Assembly (NCBI GenBank): GCA_905213905.1
Contig: CAJMKD010000001.1
Span: 124,001-188,000, forward strand
DNA length: 64,000 nt
Reading direction: 5' to 3'
From: an uncultured Sutterella sp.
GTDB taxonomy: Bacteria > Pseudomonadota > Gammaproteobacteria > Burkholderiales > Burkholderiaceae_F
The stretch's first letter is position 1. Every line of letters begins with the position of its first letter. The translations under genes were made by a program, and so were the position numbers. Under the pieces are notes generated by a model. The model had not been told where the DNA came from, searched no databases, and was given only the letters and a program-made list of their open reading frames with translations. This document shows, piece by piece, positions 16,372 to 24,157 of the stretch.

Positions 16372-17043
16372 TTACGCCACATTCAATGCATAGAGGTGCC
16401 GTTGCTCATTGAGGCCAGGAACGGAAATTTCGAGAACTTTCGCAATTCTGACATCGGAAGCTACAGCCGTTTCTTCTTCATAAGTAAGCGTGCCCTTCAT
16501 GGCAAGCCAAAGCCCATCAGGGGCAAGTAGATGACGGGTGAGACGCGTGAAATCACCAAGACTCGCAAATGCTCTTGACGTCACGACATCGAAAATACCT
16601 GTCATATTTTCAACGCGCGAATGAATTGCCTGCAGATTTTTGAGCCCGAGCTCAATGGCAACCTGTTGAATGAAAGCAGCCTTTTTACCAACAGCATCCA
16701 CAGCCCGTACCTCAAGATCGGGGCGAAGTATTGCTACAGGAACCGCAGGAAGTCCACCGCCGGAACCCACATCTAGGAGGTTTTGTGCATTCGGCGCAAG
16801 TGCTGCAAGTTGCGGCACAAGTGCCGCTGAGTCAAGCAGATGATGCGTCAAAATTTCTTCAGTTGTTCGAATAGCCGTCAGGTTATATACCCGGTTCCAT
16901 TTCCCGAGAAGCTTTGCATACCGCTCAAAAAGGTCTAGTTCTTGGCCTTGCGTGCCAAGGCCAAGTTGAGTCAACCCACTAGCCAAGCGATCGATATCCA
17001 CAGCAAAATCGGTCTGCTTAAGCGTTTTTGCTTTCATTGTCAA
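16372..17043 (-). CDS. rsmG: 16S rRNA (guanine-527 N7) methyltransferase
   Basis: 223 residues. It methylates G527 of 16S rRNA; loss gives low-level streptomycin resistance in known species. The SAM-binding motif LLDVGSGGGLPAVPVAI is at about residues 75-91, and NRVYNLTAIRTTEEILTHHLLDS upstream is the GidB family signature (given here in shortened form as NRVYNLTAI and HHLLDSA). The start overlaps the mnmG stop by 4 bp. Confidence 0.95.
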   Translation of the reverse strand: MTMKAKTLKQTDFAVDIDRLASGLTQLGLGTQGQELDLFERYAKLLGKWNRVYNLTAIRTTEEILTHHLLDSAALVPQLAALAPNAQNLLDVGSGGGLPAVPVAILRPDLEVRAVDAVGKKAAFIQQVAIELGLKNLQAIHSRVENMTGIFDVVTSRAFASLGDFTRLTRHLLAPDGLWLAMKGTLTYEEETAVASDVRIAKVLEISVPGLNEQRHLYALNVA

Positions 17044-18977
17044 TCTCCGGGCTTGGGGAAACTCGTTCCTTTGTCCGCCTTATAAAAATGATGCTTCTTA
17101 AGATGCACCAGCAATAAAGTTATGGCGGCAGGTGTCACGCCAGAGATTCGAGAGGCATGTCCAATGGTCTCAGGCCGGATAGCCTTGAACTTTTGACGCA
17201 CTTCGAATGAAAGGCCAGGAACCGCATCGTAGTCAACATTGGGAGGAATCGTTAATGCTTCATTCGCGGCAGCACGTTCAATTTCGTCCTTCTGTCGCGA
17301 AATGTAGCCCGCATATTTAACATTGATCTCCACCTGTTCACACGTGTCCTCATCAACATTGGACAAATCGTAAACAGCTTCACCGTTCTTTCTCTTTAAA
17401 TCAGCAATCTTCCTCATTGAGACACCTGGACGTGCGAGTAGGCTTCTCAAGGAGTATTCGCGCTCGATCTGAGCCCCCAGAACACGCTCAGCCTCACCTT
17501 CTCCCAATTGAGTTGGCGTTACCCAAGTTTTGTCAAAATCTTGCAGGATGCGTTGAACGTTCTTGCGCTTGTGCTCAAAAGCACAGATCTGCGCTTCTGT
17601 CAATAAACCAAGCTTGGCTGCTGTCTCACTAAGCCGCATGTCAGCGTTGTCTTCACGAAGACTCAATCGATATTCAGCACGGCTTGTAAACATACGATAC
17701 GGCTCGGTTACACCCTTGGTTGTCAGATCATCCACCATGACGCCAAGGTATGCTTCATCACGTCGCGGCACCCATTCCCCCTCGTTTCGAGCATAAAGTG
17801 CGGCATTAATACCCGCCAAAAGCCCCTGCGCCGCCGCTTCCTCATAGCCAGTCGTACCATTGATCTGTCCAGCAAAAAAAAGCCCAGGCATTGCTTTAGT
17901 CTGCAGCGACCTCTGTAAACCACGAGGATCGTAATAATCGTATTCAATCGCGTAACCTGGTCGAATCAGATGCGCCTTTTCAAGTCCAGGCATCATTCGA
18001 ATCATGCGTATCTGAACATCGAAAGGCAGGCTTGTCGAAATACCATTCGGATAAAACTCATTGACACGAAGTCCTTCCGGCTCCAAAAACACTTGATGAC
18101 TATCTTTGTCAGCAAAACGCTTTACCTTATCTTCAATTGAAGGACAGTAACGAGGACCGACTCCCTGAATGATGCCTGTATACATTGGCGATCGGTCCAG
18201 ATTTTCGAGTATGAGCTCGTGCATCCTTGCATTCGTTCTCGTCATCCAGCAGGGGCGTTGCTCTGGATGACGATTGCGCGGCTTCCATACAGAAAAATAA
18301 GGAACTGGTTCAAGATCTCCCCATTGTTCCTCGCATTTTGAAAAATCTATGCTTCGTCCATCAATGCGAGCAGGCGTTCCCGTCTTGAGACGCCCTTGCG
18401 GCATCCCAAGATCTTTCAACCGTTCAGCTAGCCGAATGCTCGAAGGGTCACCCATACGACCCGCCTCATAATGCTCCAGTCCGATATGAACTAATCCATT
18501 GAGAAACGTTCCTGCACAAAGCACAACAGCCTCGGCATGAAAGCAAATGCCTGTTTTGGCAATCACACCTCTGACACGTCCATGCTCAACAATCAGGTCG
18601 TCAACCGCCTGTTGGAAACACCAGAGATTGTCCTGTGCCTCAACACGGGAACGCATGGCGGCTCGATATAACTGACGGTCGATCTGCGCACGAGTAGAAC
18701 GAACCGCAGGTCCCTTCGAGCTGTTGAGAATACGGAATTGAATGCCTGCTTCATCGGTTACGGCTGCCATTGCCCCGCCCATGGCATCGAGTTCACGCAC
18801 AAGGTGGCTTTTTCCGATACCGCCAATAGACGGATTACAAGAAAGCTGCCCGAGCGTATCCAGGTTGTGCGTCAATAGCAAAGTGCGACGTCCCATGCGC
18901 GCGGCAGCAAGTGCCGCTTCGGTACCCGCGTGTCCGCCGCCGACGACGATGACCTCAAAGGTTTCAGGAAAATCCAT
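17040..18977 (-). CDS. mnmG: tRNA uridine-34 carboxymethylaminomethyl enzyme MnmG (GidA)
   Basis: 645 residues. With MnmE it makes cmnm5U at the wobble position of certain tRNAs, using FAD. The N-terminal FAD-binding motif VIVVGGGHAGTEAALAAARMG, the signature GPRYCPSIEDK near residue 275, and GQINGTTGYEEAAAQGLLAGINAA near residue 375 are visible (shortened here to GTTGYEEAAAQG). Classic partner gene mnmE is 25 bp upstream, so the pair is probably co-transcribed. Confidence 0.97.
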   Translation of the reverse strand: MDFPETFEVIVVGGGHAGTEAALAAARMGRRTLLLTHNLDTLGQLSCNPSIGGIGKSHLVRELDAMGGAMAAVTDEAGIQFRILNSSKGPAVRSTRAQIDRQLYRAAMRSRVEAQDNLWCFQQAVDDLIVEHGRVRGVIAKTGICFHAEAVVLCAGTFLNGLVHIGLEHYEAGRMGDPSSIRLAERLKDLGMPQGRLKTGTPARIDGRSIDFSKCEEQWGDLEPVPYFSVWKPRNRHPEQRPCWMTRTNARMHELILENLDRSPMYTGIIQGVGPRYCPSIEDKVKRFADKDSHQVFLEPEGLRVNEFYPNGISTSLPFDVQIRMIRMMPGLEKAHLIRPGYAIEYDYYDPRGLQRSLQTKAMPGLFFAGQINGTTGYEEAAAQGLLAGINAALYARNEGEWVPRRDEAYLGVMVDDLTTKGVTEPYRMFTSRAEYRLSLREDNADMRLSETAAKLGLLTEAQICAFEHKRKNVQRILQDFDKTWVTPTQLGEGEAERVLGAQIEREYSLRSLLARPGVSMRKIADLKRKNGEAVYDLSNVDEDTCEQVEINVKYAGYISRQKDEIERAAANEALTIPPNVDYDAVPGLSFEVRQKFKAIRPETIGHASRISGVTPAAITLLLVHLKKHHFYKADKGTSFPKPGD

Positions 18978-19002
18978 TTCAAAAAGAAAAAATTCGTTCG
19001 GA

Positions 19003-20385
19003 TTATTTACCGATGCAAAACTTGCTGAAAATCATGCCAAGGATATCGTCTGCAGTCGTTTCTCCGAGAATTTCCCCAAGCGCTTTTCCAGCAAGTCTCA
19101 GCTCTTCGGCAAGGAGCTCAATCATACAAAATTCGCTTCTCATATCCGCTGCTGCAGCCAAGTGCGCACGAGCCTCTCCGAGGCACGCCAAATGACGTTC
19201 TCGAGCCATGAAAAGTCCGTCAGTGGAGTTTTGCATGTTCACGACGGCCAGCAACGCTTTTTTAAGAGCCTCAAGACCTTGACCCGTTCTCACCGAAATA
19301 AAGTATTTATTTGCATTTTCTTCGAACTGCGTTGTTGACACGGACGAAAGCTTGTCGATTTTATTTGCCACTGTGATGACGGGAACTGTCGCCTTAACAA
19401 CGCTGCGAACCGTCTCGAGTACCTTACCGTCATCAAAAATGTCACCGGAAGCATCAATCAGATGTAGTACTACGTCTGCTTCAGTAAGCGCCTGCATCGT
19501 CCGCTCAATACCTTTTGCTTCAACAACATCGTTGGTTTCGCGAACCCCGGCCGTATCAATCATTTTGATTGGTACGCCTTCGATCGTGACCCAGTGTTCG
19601 ATGCGATCACGTGTCGTGCCGGCAATTTCAGTCACAATAGCAACGTCATCGCCAGCCAGTGCGTTGAGAAGACTTGACTTTCCTACATTAGGACTGCCAA
19701 CAAGCGCTACAGAAACACCATCTTTAAGAACCTTTCCCTGCTGAGCCTTTGAAAATAAATCCTCAAGTTCTCGAATGCACTCAGCAATTCGCTCAAAAAT
19801 TCGTCCCTCAGCCAGATGGTCAATCTCCTCTTCCGGAAAATCGAGAATGGCTTCTACATACGCGCGCAATTCGTTGAGCTGACCGCCTAAATGCTGAATG
19901 CAAAGGGAGAATTGCCCCGTCAGTGATCTCGTAGCTGCGTGGGCAGCAGATTCGCTAACAGCATCGATAAGATCGCTCACCGCTTCGGCCTGAGCGAGAT
20001 CCATACGTCCATTCAGAAAGGCTCGCTTTGTGAACTCCCCTGCCTCAGCGAGCCGAAGTCCCAAATCCCTGCATTTTTTGAGACATGCTCTCAAAATCAT
20101 CTGCATCAAAACTGGTCCGCCGTGGGCCTGAATTTCAATGACAGCTTCTCCCGTATAACTGGCTGGCGCTTGAAAATAAAGAACGATGCAAGTGTCGAGG
20201 AGTTCTCCTCTATCATCCTTAAACGGCAAAAGATGAGCGTATCTTGGCTTGATATCAGTTCTGCCAAAAAGCTTCACAAGAAACAGCGGCGCTAGCTTAC
20301 CTTCACAAGAAAGGCGAACAATGCCAATGCCGCCTCGGCCGGCAGCCGTCGATACGGCAACGATCGGATCTTTGTTACTGTGCAT
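19003..20385 (-). CDS. mnmE: tRNA modification GTPase MnmE (TrmE)
   Basis: 460 residues. It has an N-terminal tetrahydrofolate-binding domain, a helical domain, and an inserted GTPase domain with G1 VGSPNVGKSSLLN (about residue 225), G3 DTAGVRE and G4 NKIDKL, then the C-terminal CIGK motif whose Cys is needed for tRNA modification. The start at 20385 is chosen because AAGGAA lies 6 bp upstream; a longer frame to 20409 exists. The gene diverges from a small membrane protein gene. Confidence 0.97.
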   Translation of the reverse strand: MHSNKDPIVAVSTAAGRGGIGIVRLSCEGKLAPLFLVKLFGRTDIKPRYAHLLPFKDDRGELLDTCIVLYFQAPASYTGEAVIEIQAHGGPVLMQMILRACLKKCRDLGLRLAEAGEFTKRAFLNGRMDLAQAEAVSDLIDAVSESAAHAATRSLTGQFSLCIQHLGGQLNELRAYVEAILDFPEEEIDHLAEGRIFERIAECIRELEDLFSKAQQGKVLKDGVSVALVGSPNVGKSSLLNALAGDDVAIVTEIAGTTRDRIEHWVTIEGVPIKMIDTAGVRETNDVVEAKGIERTMQALTEADVVLHLIDASGDIFDDGKVLETVRSVVKATVPVITVANKIDKLSSVSTTQFEENANKYFISVRTGQGLEALKKALLAVVNMQNSTDGLFMARERHLACLGEARAHLAAAADMRSEFCMIELLAEELRLAGKALGEILGETTADDILGMIFSKFCIGK

Positions 20386-20474
20386 ATCAATTCCTTCGCA
20401 GTCCCACAAGCGCTCGTGTTATTTTCAGAGGGCTGCTCTCACACCACATCAACGCGGACGATTTGAATTTTCCA

Positions 20475-20786
20475 ATGTCTTTCACTTCTCGTCAGCCGCC
20501 AAATAAGAAAAAAGGTGAGTTTTTCGGACCAGCTCTGGTCGGCGCTTGCCTTGCTGTCGTTCTTTCGGTACCTACAGCTGCCGTCGTTGCGGCCTGGATA
20601 GGCGACACTTATGAAAAACGGGCGCTGGTTTACTGCATTTTTCTTCTCTGGGCTCTCGTTGGCGCCATTCTGATATTTGCTAAAACCTATCGCTACGAAT
20701 CCAAGCAAATAACGCTTTTGCGCGTACTCCTTTGGCTTGCATCAGCATGGCTCTGGCCGCTTCTCTTGCTGAGACGAAGAAAATAA
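20475..20786 (+). CDS. Small two- or three-helix membrane protein, unknown
   Basis: 103 residues from the ATG at 20475 (a TTG at 20463 could add four). The sequence shows a basic N-terminus (RQPPNKKKGEFF), then membrane segments at about residues 18-40 (LVGACLAVVLSVPTAAVVAAW), 48-65 (LVYCIFLLWALVGAILIFA) and 80-97 (LLRVLLWLASAWLWPLLLL), and ends in RRRK. I do not recognise a family. It is encoded alone on the plus strand, divergent from mnmE and convergent with yidC, with a shared bidirectional terminator. Coding is supported by the continuous hydrophobic pattern and the terminator just past its stop. Confidence 0.6.
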   Translation: MSFTSRQPPNKKKGEFFGPALVGACLAVVLSVPTAAVVAAWIGDTYEKRALVYCIFLLWALVGAILIFAKTYRYESKQITLLRVLLWLASAWLWPLLLLRRRK

Positions 20787-20797
20787 CTCTTTCTTTC

Positions 20798-20842
20798 GAA
20801 GAAAAACCGAGACGGCTTTTCGCCATCTCGGTTTTTCTTTTT
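20798..20842. terminator. Bidirectional terminator between small membrane gene and yidC
   Basis: AAAAACCGAGA (20802-20812) and TCTCGGTTTTT (20826-20836) form a perfect 11-bp stem with A- and T-runs on both sides, so it can end transcription from either strand. Confidence 0.85.
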
Positions 20843-20881
20843 ATTCGGTCAGCGCCGTACTAAACGCCGAACAATACTGGC

Positions 20882-22588
20882 CTACTTATGCGTACGAAGT
20901 CGGTTTTCTCGCTCTGTTGCAATAGTTTTATTGATCCACCATTGCTGCAGAATCGACAAGATATTGTTCGTCAGCCAGTAAAGAACAAGGCCGGCAGCAA
21001 AGATGAAGAACATGACCGAGAAGACTACGGGCATGATGTACATCACCTTTGCCTGGGTTGGATCTGCAGGCTTCGGATTAAGGAAGATTTGCAGGAACAT
21101 GGTGATTGCCATCAGCAACGGCAAAACGAACCACGGATCAGGCATAGCCAAGTCCTGAACCCAAAGGATCCACGGAGCACCACGCAATTCCACCGATCCC
21201 TGAAGGACCCAGTAAAGTGCAAGAAAAACCGGAATCTGGAGCATGATCGGCAGACAGCCGCCCACAGGATTGATCTTTTCGTTGCGATAAAGCTCCATCA
21301 TCGCCTGATTGAGGCGCTGCTTGTCGTCTTTATATTTGTCTTGAATTGCCTTGATGCGCGGCGTCACTTCCTTCATACGAGCCATCGAGCGATAGCCTGC
21401 AGCGGAAATCGGGTAAAGAATCGCCTTCACTATGCAAGTCAGAAGAACAATTGACCAGCCCCAGTTCCCTACGATCCCGTAAAGGAACGACAAGAGCCAA
21501 TAGATCGGCTTAGCGAGGAATGTGAGCCAACTGTAATCAACAACCAGTTCAAGCCCGGGAGCCAATTGCTCAAGACGCTGTTGTTCCTGCGGGCCAGAAT
21601 AAAGCGTTGCAGTTGTCGTTTCGCTTGCACCAGGTGCAAGTTCTTTAAGCGGAACAAGGGTCCCCACCGAATATAGATCCTTGCCAACTTCTCGAACATA
21701 GTTCTGGCGAGCCTCTCCCTGCGGCGGAATCCATGCACTGACAAAATGATGCTGAATCATTGCAATCCAGCCGTTGTCTGTTGATTCGATAAAAGAGGCG
21801 TCTTGATTCGCAATATCCGAGTATTGTATTTTCTGGAAGTTTTCTTCTTCCGAATAAACAGCCGCCCCAGTAAACGTCGAATACATCGAGCTGTCGCCAG
21901 CAGGCTTACCGCCGTCGCGTGTGATCTGGTAATAGATCTGCGGCTTAACTGCAGTTGTCCCTTCATTCGTTACGGTCGTTTCAACATCGATACCGTAATT
22001 GCCGCGCGTAAAGCGATAGGTCTTCACTACCTTAAGACCACCCTTCTCGGCTTCGAAGACAACATCAAGATGCTCGTCCGAGCCCATTTCAAGTTTTGAG
22101 CTCACGAGACGGAATTGATCAAGATGTGTTGGATACTCCCCTCCTACAAGACCACTTTGCGCCATGTAGGTACGGCTTTTGCTGAGTTCAAACAAATGCA
22201 CGTTGCCAAGATCCGGAGCAGGCGTCTTGCCAAGCACCTTTCCCGCTAGGCCGACTTCTGTCCAAGATGCCTGCTGAGGGAAAAGAAGCATTTCAGAGCC
22301 AACTACGCGGGCGCCGTTCAAGTCAAACGTCACCTTCATGCGGTCTGTCGTTACAACGACTGGCTCGCTAGGCGCCGCAGCGACTTGAGGGAGAGCATTG
22401 TCTGCAGCGGCATCCTTATTGCCCATCGGAATAGTAGCTGCCGCGGGTTTTTCTTCAGCGGCGGTTTGGGTGGGGGCTGCACCAAAAAACGATTCACCGC
22501 CTTTGTAGACTTGATAATTGTCCCAAAGCATGAAGAGCGAACCGATCAGAATGACCCAAAGCAGGGCGCGCTGTACTTCTTTTCCCAT
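20882..22588 (-). CDS. yidC: Membrane protein insertase YidC
   Basis: 568 residues, Gram-negative type. It inserts and folds inner-membrane proteins with or without SecYEG. Visible parts are the N-terminal membrane anchor (ALLWVILIGSLFMLWDNYQVY), the large periplasmic beta-domain (about residues 60-340), and the conserved 60-kDa domain with IVGNWGWSIVLLTCIVKAILYP near residue 365 (shortened: GNWGWSIVLLT) and GCLPIMLQIPVFLALYWVL near residue 430. It ends the rpmH-rnpA-yidD-yidC unit, 15 bp after yidD. Confidence 0.97.
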   Translation of the reverse strand: MGKEVQRALLWVILIGSLFMLWDNYQVYKGGESFFGAAPTQTAAEEKPAAATIPMGNKDAAADNALPQVAAAPSEPVVVTTDRMKVTFDLNGARVVGSEMLLFPQQASWTEVGLAGKVLGKTPAPDLGNVHLFELSKSRTYMAQSGLVGGEYPTHLDQFRLVSSKLEMGSDEHLDVVFEAEKGGLKVVKTYRFTRGNYGIDVETTVTNEGTTAVKPQIYYQITRDGGKPAGDSSMYSTFTGAAVYSEEENFQKIQYSDIANQDASFIESTDNGWIAMIQHHFVSAWIPPQGEARQNYVREVGKDLYSVGTLVPLKELAPGASETTTATLYSGPQEQQRLEQLAPGLELVVDYSWLTFLAKPIYWLLSFLYGIVGNWGWSIVLLTCIVKAILYPISAAGYRSMARMKEVTPRIKAIQDKYKDDKQRLNQAMMELYRNEKINPVGGCLPIMLQIPVFLALYWVLQGSVELRGAPWILWVQDLAMPDPWFVLPLLMAITMFLQIFLNPKPADPTQAKVMYIMPVVFSVMFFIFAAGLVLYWLTNNILSILQQWWINKTIATERENRLRTHK

Positions 22589-22603
22589 GGGGATTCCGTT
22601 TGC

Positions 22604-22924
22604 TTAACGATTTTGCAGTTTGAAGAATGAGGATCCATCAGCCGACTTGTCTGCCGCGGTTTCAGCTCGACAGGCGTCGCACCAACAACGCCAGCGGAAT
22701 TTGCTGGGGACGGGATCATATCCGCACCCCCCTAACGGATGGCATCTGCCAATGCGCATCAAGGTTAGATAGCCGCCCTTGACAGGCCCGAATCGAGCGA
22801 TCGCCTCCATACCGTATTGGGAGCAGGTTGGCAGATATCGACATTGCCGTCCAACCCACGGCGAAAGCGTGACTTGATAGAGCCGAATGGCGCCGAGCAT
22901 AAGAAGCGTGATCGGATTTTTCAC
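22604..22924 (-). CDS. yidD: Membrane protein insertion efficiency factor YidD
   Basis: 106 residues. The family core is clear: IRLYQVTLSPWVGRQCRYLPTCSQY, GPVKGGYLTLMRIGRCHPLGGCGYDPVP (read as segments RYLPTCSQYG and RCHPLGGCGYDPVP, with the conserved Cys residues). It assists YidC-dependent insertion. The C-terminal tail of about 30 residues past DPVP carries two further Cys (WCDAC). Gap of 12 bp to rnpA and 15 bp to yidC. Confidence 0.93.
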   Translation of the reverse strand: MKNPITLLMLGAIRLYQVTLSPWVGRQCRYLPTCSQYGMEAIARFGPVKGGYLTLMRIGRCHPLGGCGYDPVPSKFRWRCWCDACRAETAADKSADGSSFFKLQNR

Positions 22925-22936
22925 CGCATCCTCCTC

Positions 22937-23386
22937 CTAGCCCGCATATCGTTGACGTATGCGGGCCTCAAGCACAGCCAGAAGCTTTTCGGCATCTTGA
23001 GCCAAAAGACGCTTTCGGGCTTTATGTTGCTCCGACGCCCCAGCTACGGTCAACGGGACCTTTAGTCTCAACGACACATCTAGACCGACAGGCTTCTCTG
23101 CGCGTTCTACCAACACTCGAAGACGGGGGGCTTTGAGCCGAGCCTTCTCTCGAAGAATTCGTTTAACAGTTGCCCGATCGACTGACCGATGTGCATTGCG
23201 TTTACCGACGGTTACGCCAAAACGCAAACGTCCGACTGCATCAGTTTCCATGCAGCCGGCACTGAAGAATGTCGAATGAACTCGAAACGTTGTTTCGTTT
23301 CGTGTTCTGGCAATCGCCCCGAAGCTGCTCGTCTCGAGGATTCGCATGCTTCGGGGAAAGCCGAACCTTTTCTCCAAAAGAGACAT
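22937..23386 (-). CDS. rnpA: RNase P protein component
   Basis: 149 residues from the ATG at 23386. It binds RNase P RNA and helps tRNA 5' maturation. Family features are FPRSMRI near residue 10, RLRFGVTVGKRNAHRSVDRATVKRILRE at residues 53-80 (shortened: FGVTVGKRNAHRSV), and LDVSLRLKVP. The usual RNR box is degenerate: RATVKR (residues 71-76) where E. coli has RNRVKR. The same frame stays open upstream through all of rpmH to about 23641, in a different frame from rpmH. I chose the internal ATG because it gives the normal family length and lies 37 bp after the rpmH stop. Confidence 0.88.
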   Translation of the reverse strand: MSLLEKRFGFPRSMRILETSSFGAIARTRNETTFRVHSTFFSAGCMETDAVGRLRFGVTVGKRNAHRSVDRATVKRILREKARLKAPRLRVLVERAEKPVGLDVSLRLKVPLTVAGASEQHKARKRLLAQDAEKLLAVLEARIRQRYAG

Positions 23387-23423
23387 AGCGGCTTGCGACT
23401 TCTCTTTCGCCGCCACACCTGTC

Positions 23424-23564
23424 TTAGAGAGCGAGGACGTGACGGCCCTTAGCACGGCGGCGGGCCAGGACACGGCGACCGCCCTTCGTGCGGCTGCGAA
23501 CAAGGAAGCCGTGCGTGCGAGCGCGCTTGACCTTGGAAGGCTGGTAGGTACGTTTCGTTGCCAT
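23424..23564 (-). CDS. rpmH: Large-subunit ribosomal protein L34
   Basis: 46 residues, beginning MATKRTYQPSKVKRARTHGF and ending RRRAKGRHVLAL, the standard L34 sequence. AAGGAAAA lies just before the ATG. It is the first gene of the rpmH-rnpA-yidD-yidC unit and opposes dnaA across a 593-bp gene-free region, the usual betaproteobacterial and gammaproteobacterial arrangement. Confidence 0.97.
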   Translation of the reverse strand: MATKRTYQPSKVKRARTHGFLVRSRTKGGRRVLARRRAKGRHVLAL

Positions 23565-23970
23565 TTTGTTTTCCTTAAGAAGTAAAGCTCCGTGAAGCCT
23601 CTCGTCAAGGAATCTTGGGAGCGTGTGAAGTCAAAATTCAAAGGCAGCTTTCTAGCTTAGTCGACATCTGGTGCTTCTAGAGCGAATCGAACAGCGCAAT
23701 CAAGCACATGACACAACCGCGCGCGTCCCTTCGCGCACGAGAAAGAAGAAAGTGCGAAAAGCCTGTTATTAGACTTCAAAGCCTGTCTATTTGTCAATTG
23801 GATACAGCTAACTTTCTCTTTCAATTCGAAAATTTTCTTCAAGCTTGTGTCATCGCCAGTCAGAGCACAATATCTAGTGTCGTTCTGGCAAATCGACCAC
23901 ATCGGCTTGTTGAAATGTATCTTCTACTTGATCATACGACGATTCAAGCCTTTGATTTTTACGAATAAAG

Positions 23971-23994
23971 TTATTCACAAGGCGTTGTGAACAA
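23971..23994. promoter_or_regulatory. Two opposed DnaA-box-like sites upstream of dnaA
   Basis: TTATTCACA (plus, fits the TTATNCACA consensus) and, 6 bp further, TGTGAACAA (minus-strand TTGTTCACA, one mismatch). They face each other about 165-185 bp before dnaA, which fits autoregulation of dnaA. Confidence 0.5.
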
Positions 23995-24021
23995 CCCTCT
24001 TAAAGAAGGGGTTATTTTTTT
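23993..24021 (+). terminator. Hairpin with T tail in the dnaA upstream region
   Basis: AACCC (23993-23997) pairs with GGGTT (24009-24013), extended by a G-U and inner A-T pairs, and is followed by ATTTTTTT. It points toward dnaA and could be a terminator for stray plus-strand transcripts or an attenuator in a long dnaA leader. Confidence 0.4.
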
Positions 24022-24157
24022 GGATATTCTTTAGATTTCAAGATATTAACAATTAGTGCCTTCTGCTTCGTTCGACGCCTTAGGTCGCGCAACTAAGGTC
24101 TAAACGTTAGAATGGCAGATTCTTTTACATACGCTCAAATTCGCCTGATTACGCTTC

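Larger units (their letters stand above)
23565..24157. other. rpmH-dnaA intergenic region with DnaA-box-like sites
   Basis: 593 bp without a convincing gene, between divergent rpmH and dnaA. It holds TTATTCACA (23971-23979, plus strand) and TTGTTCACA (minus strand, 23986-23994), a hairpin with a T tail (23993-24021) and an AT-rich stretch (24012-24055). The promoters of rpmH and dnaA must lie here; a TAGAAT (24108-24113) could be the dnaA -10, but no matching -35 is evident. Only two box-like sites are seen, fewer than at 30.3-30.8 kb. Confidence 0.6.

Noticed and set aside
23708..23968. 86-codon plus-strand frame before dnaA
   Set aside because: No ribosome-binding site or family pattern; lies in the rpmH-dnaA control region.
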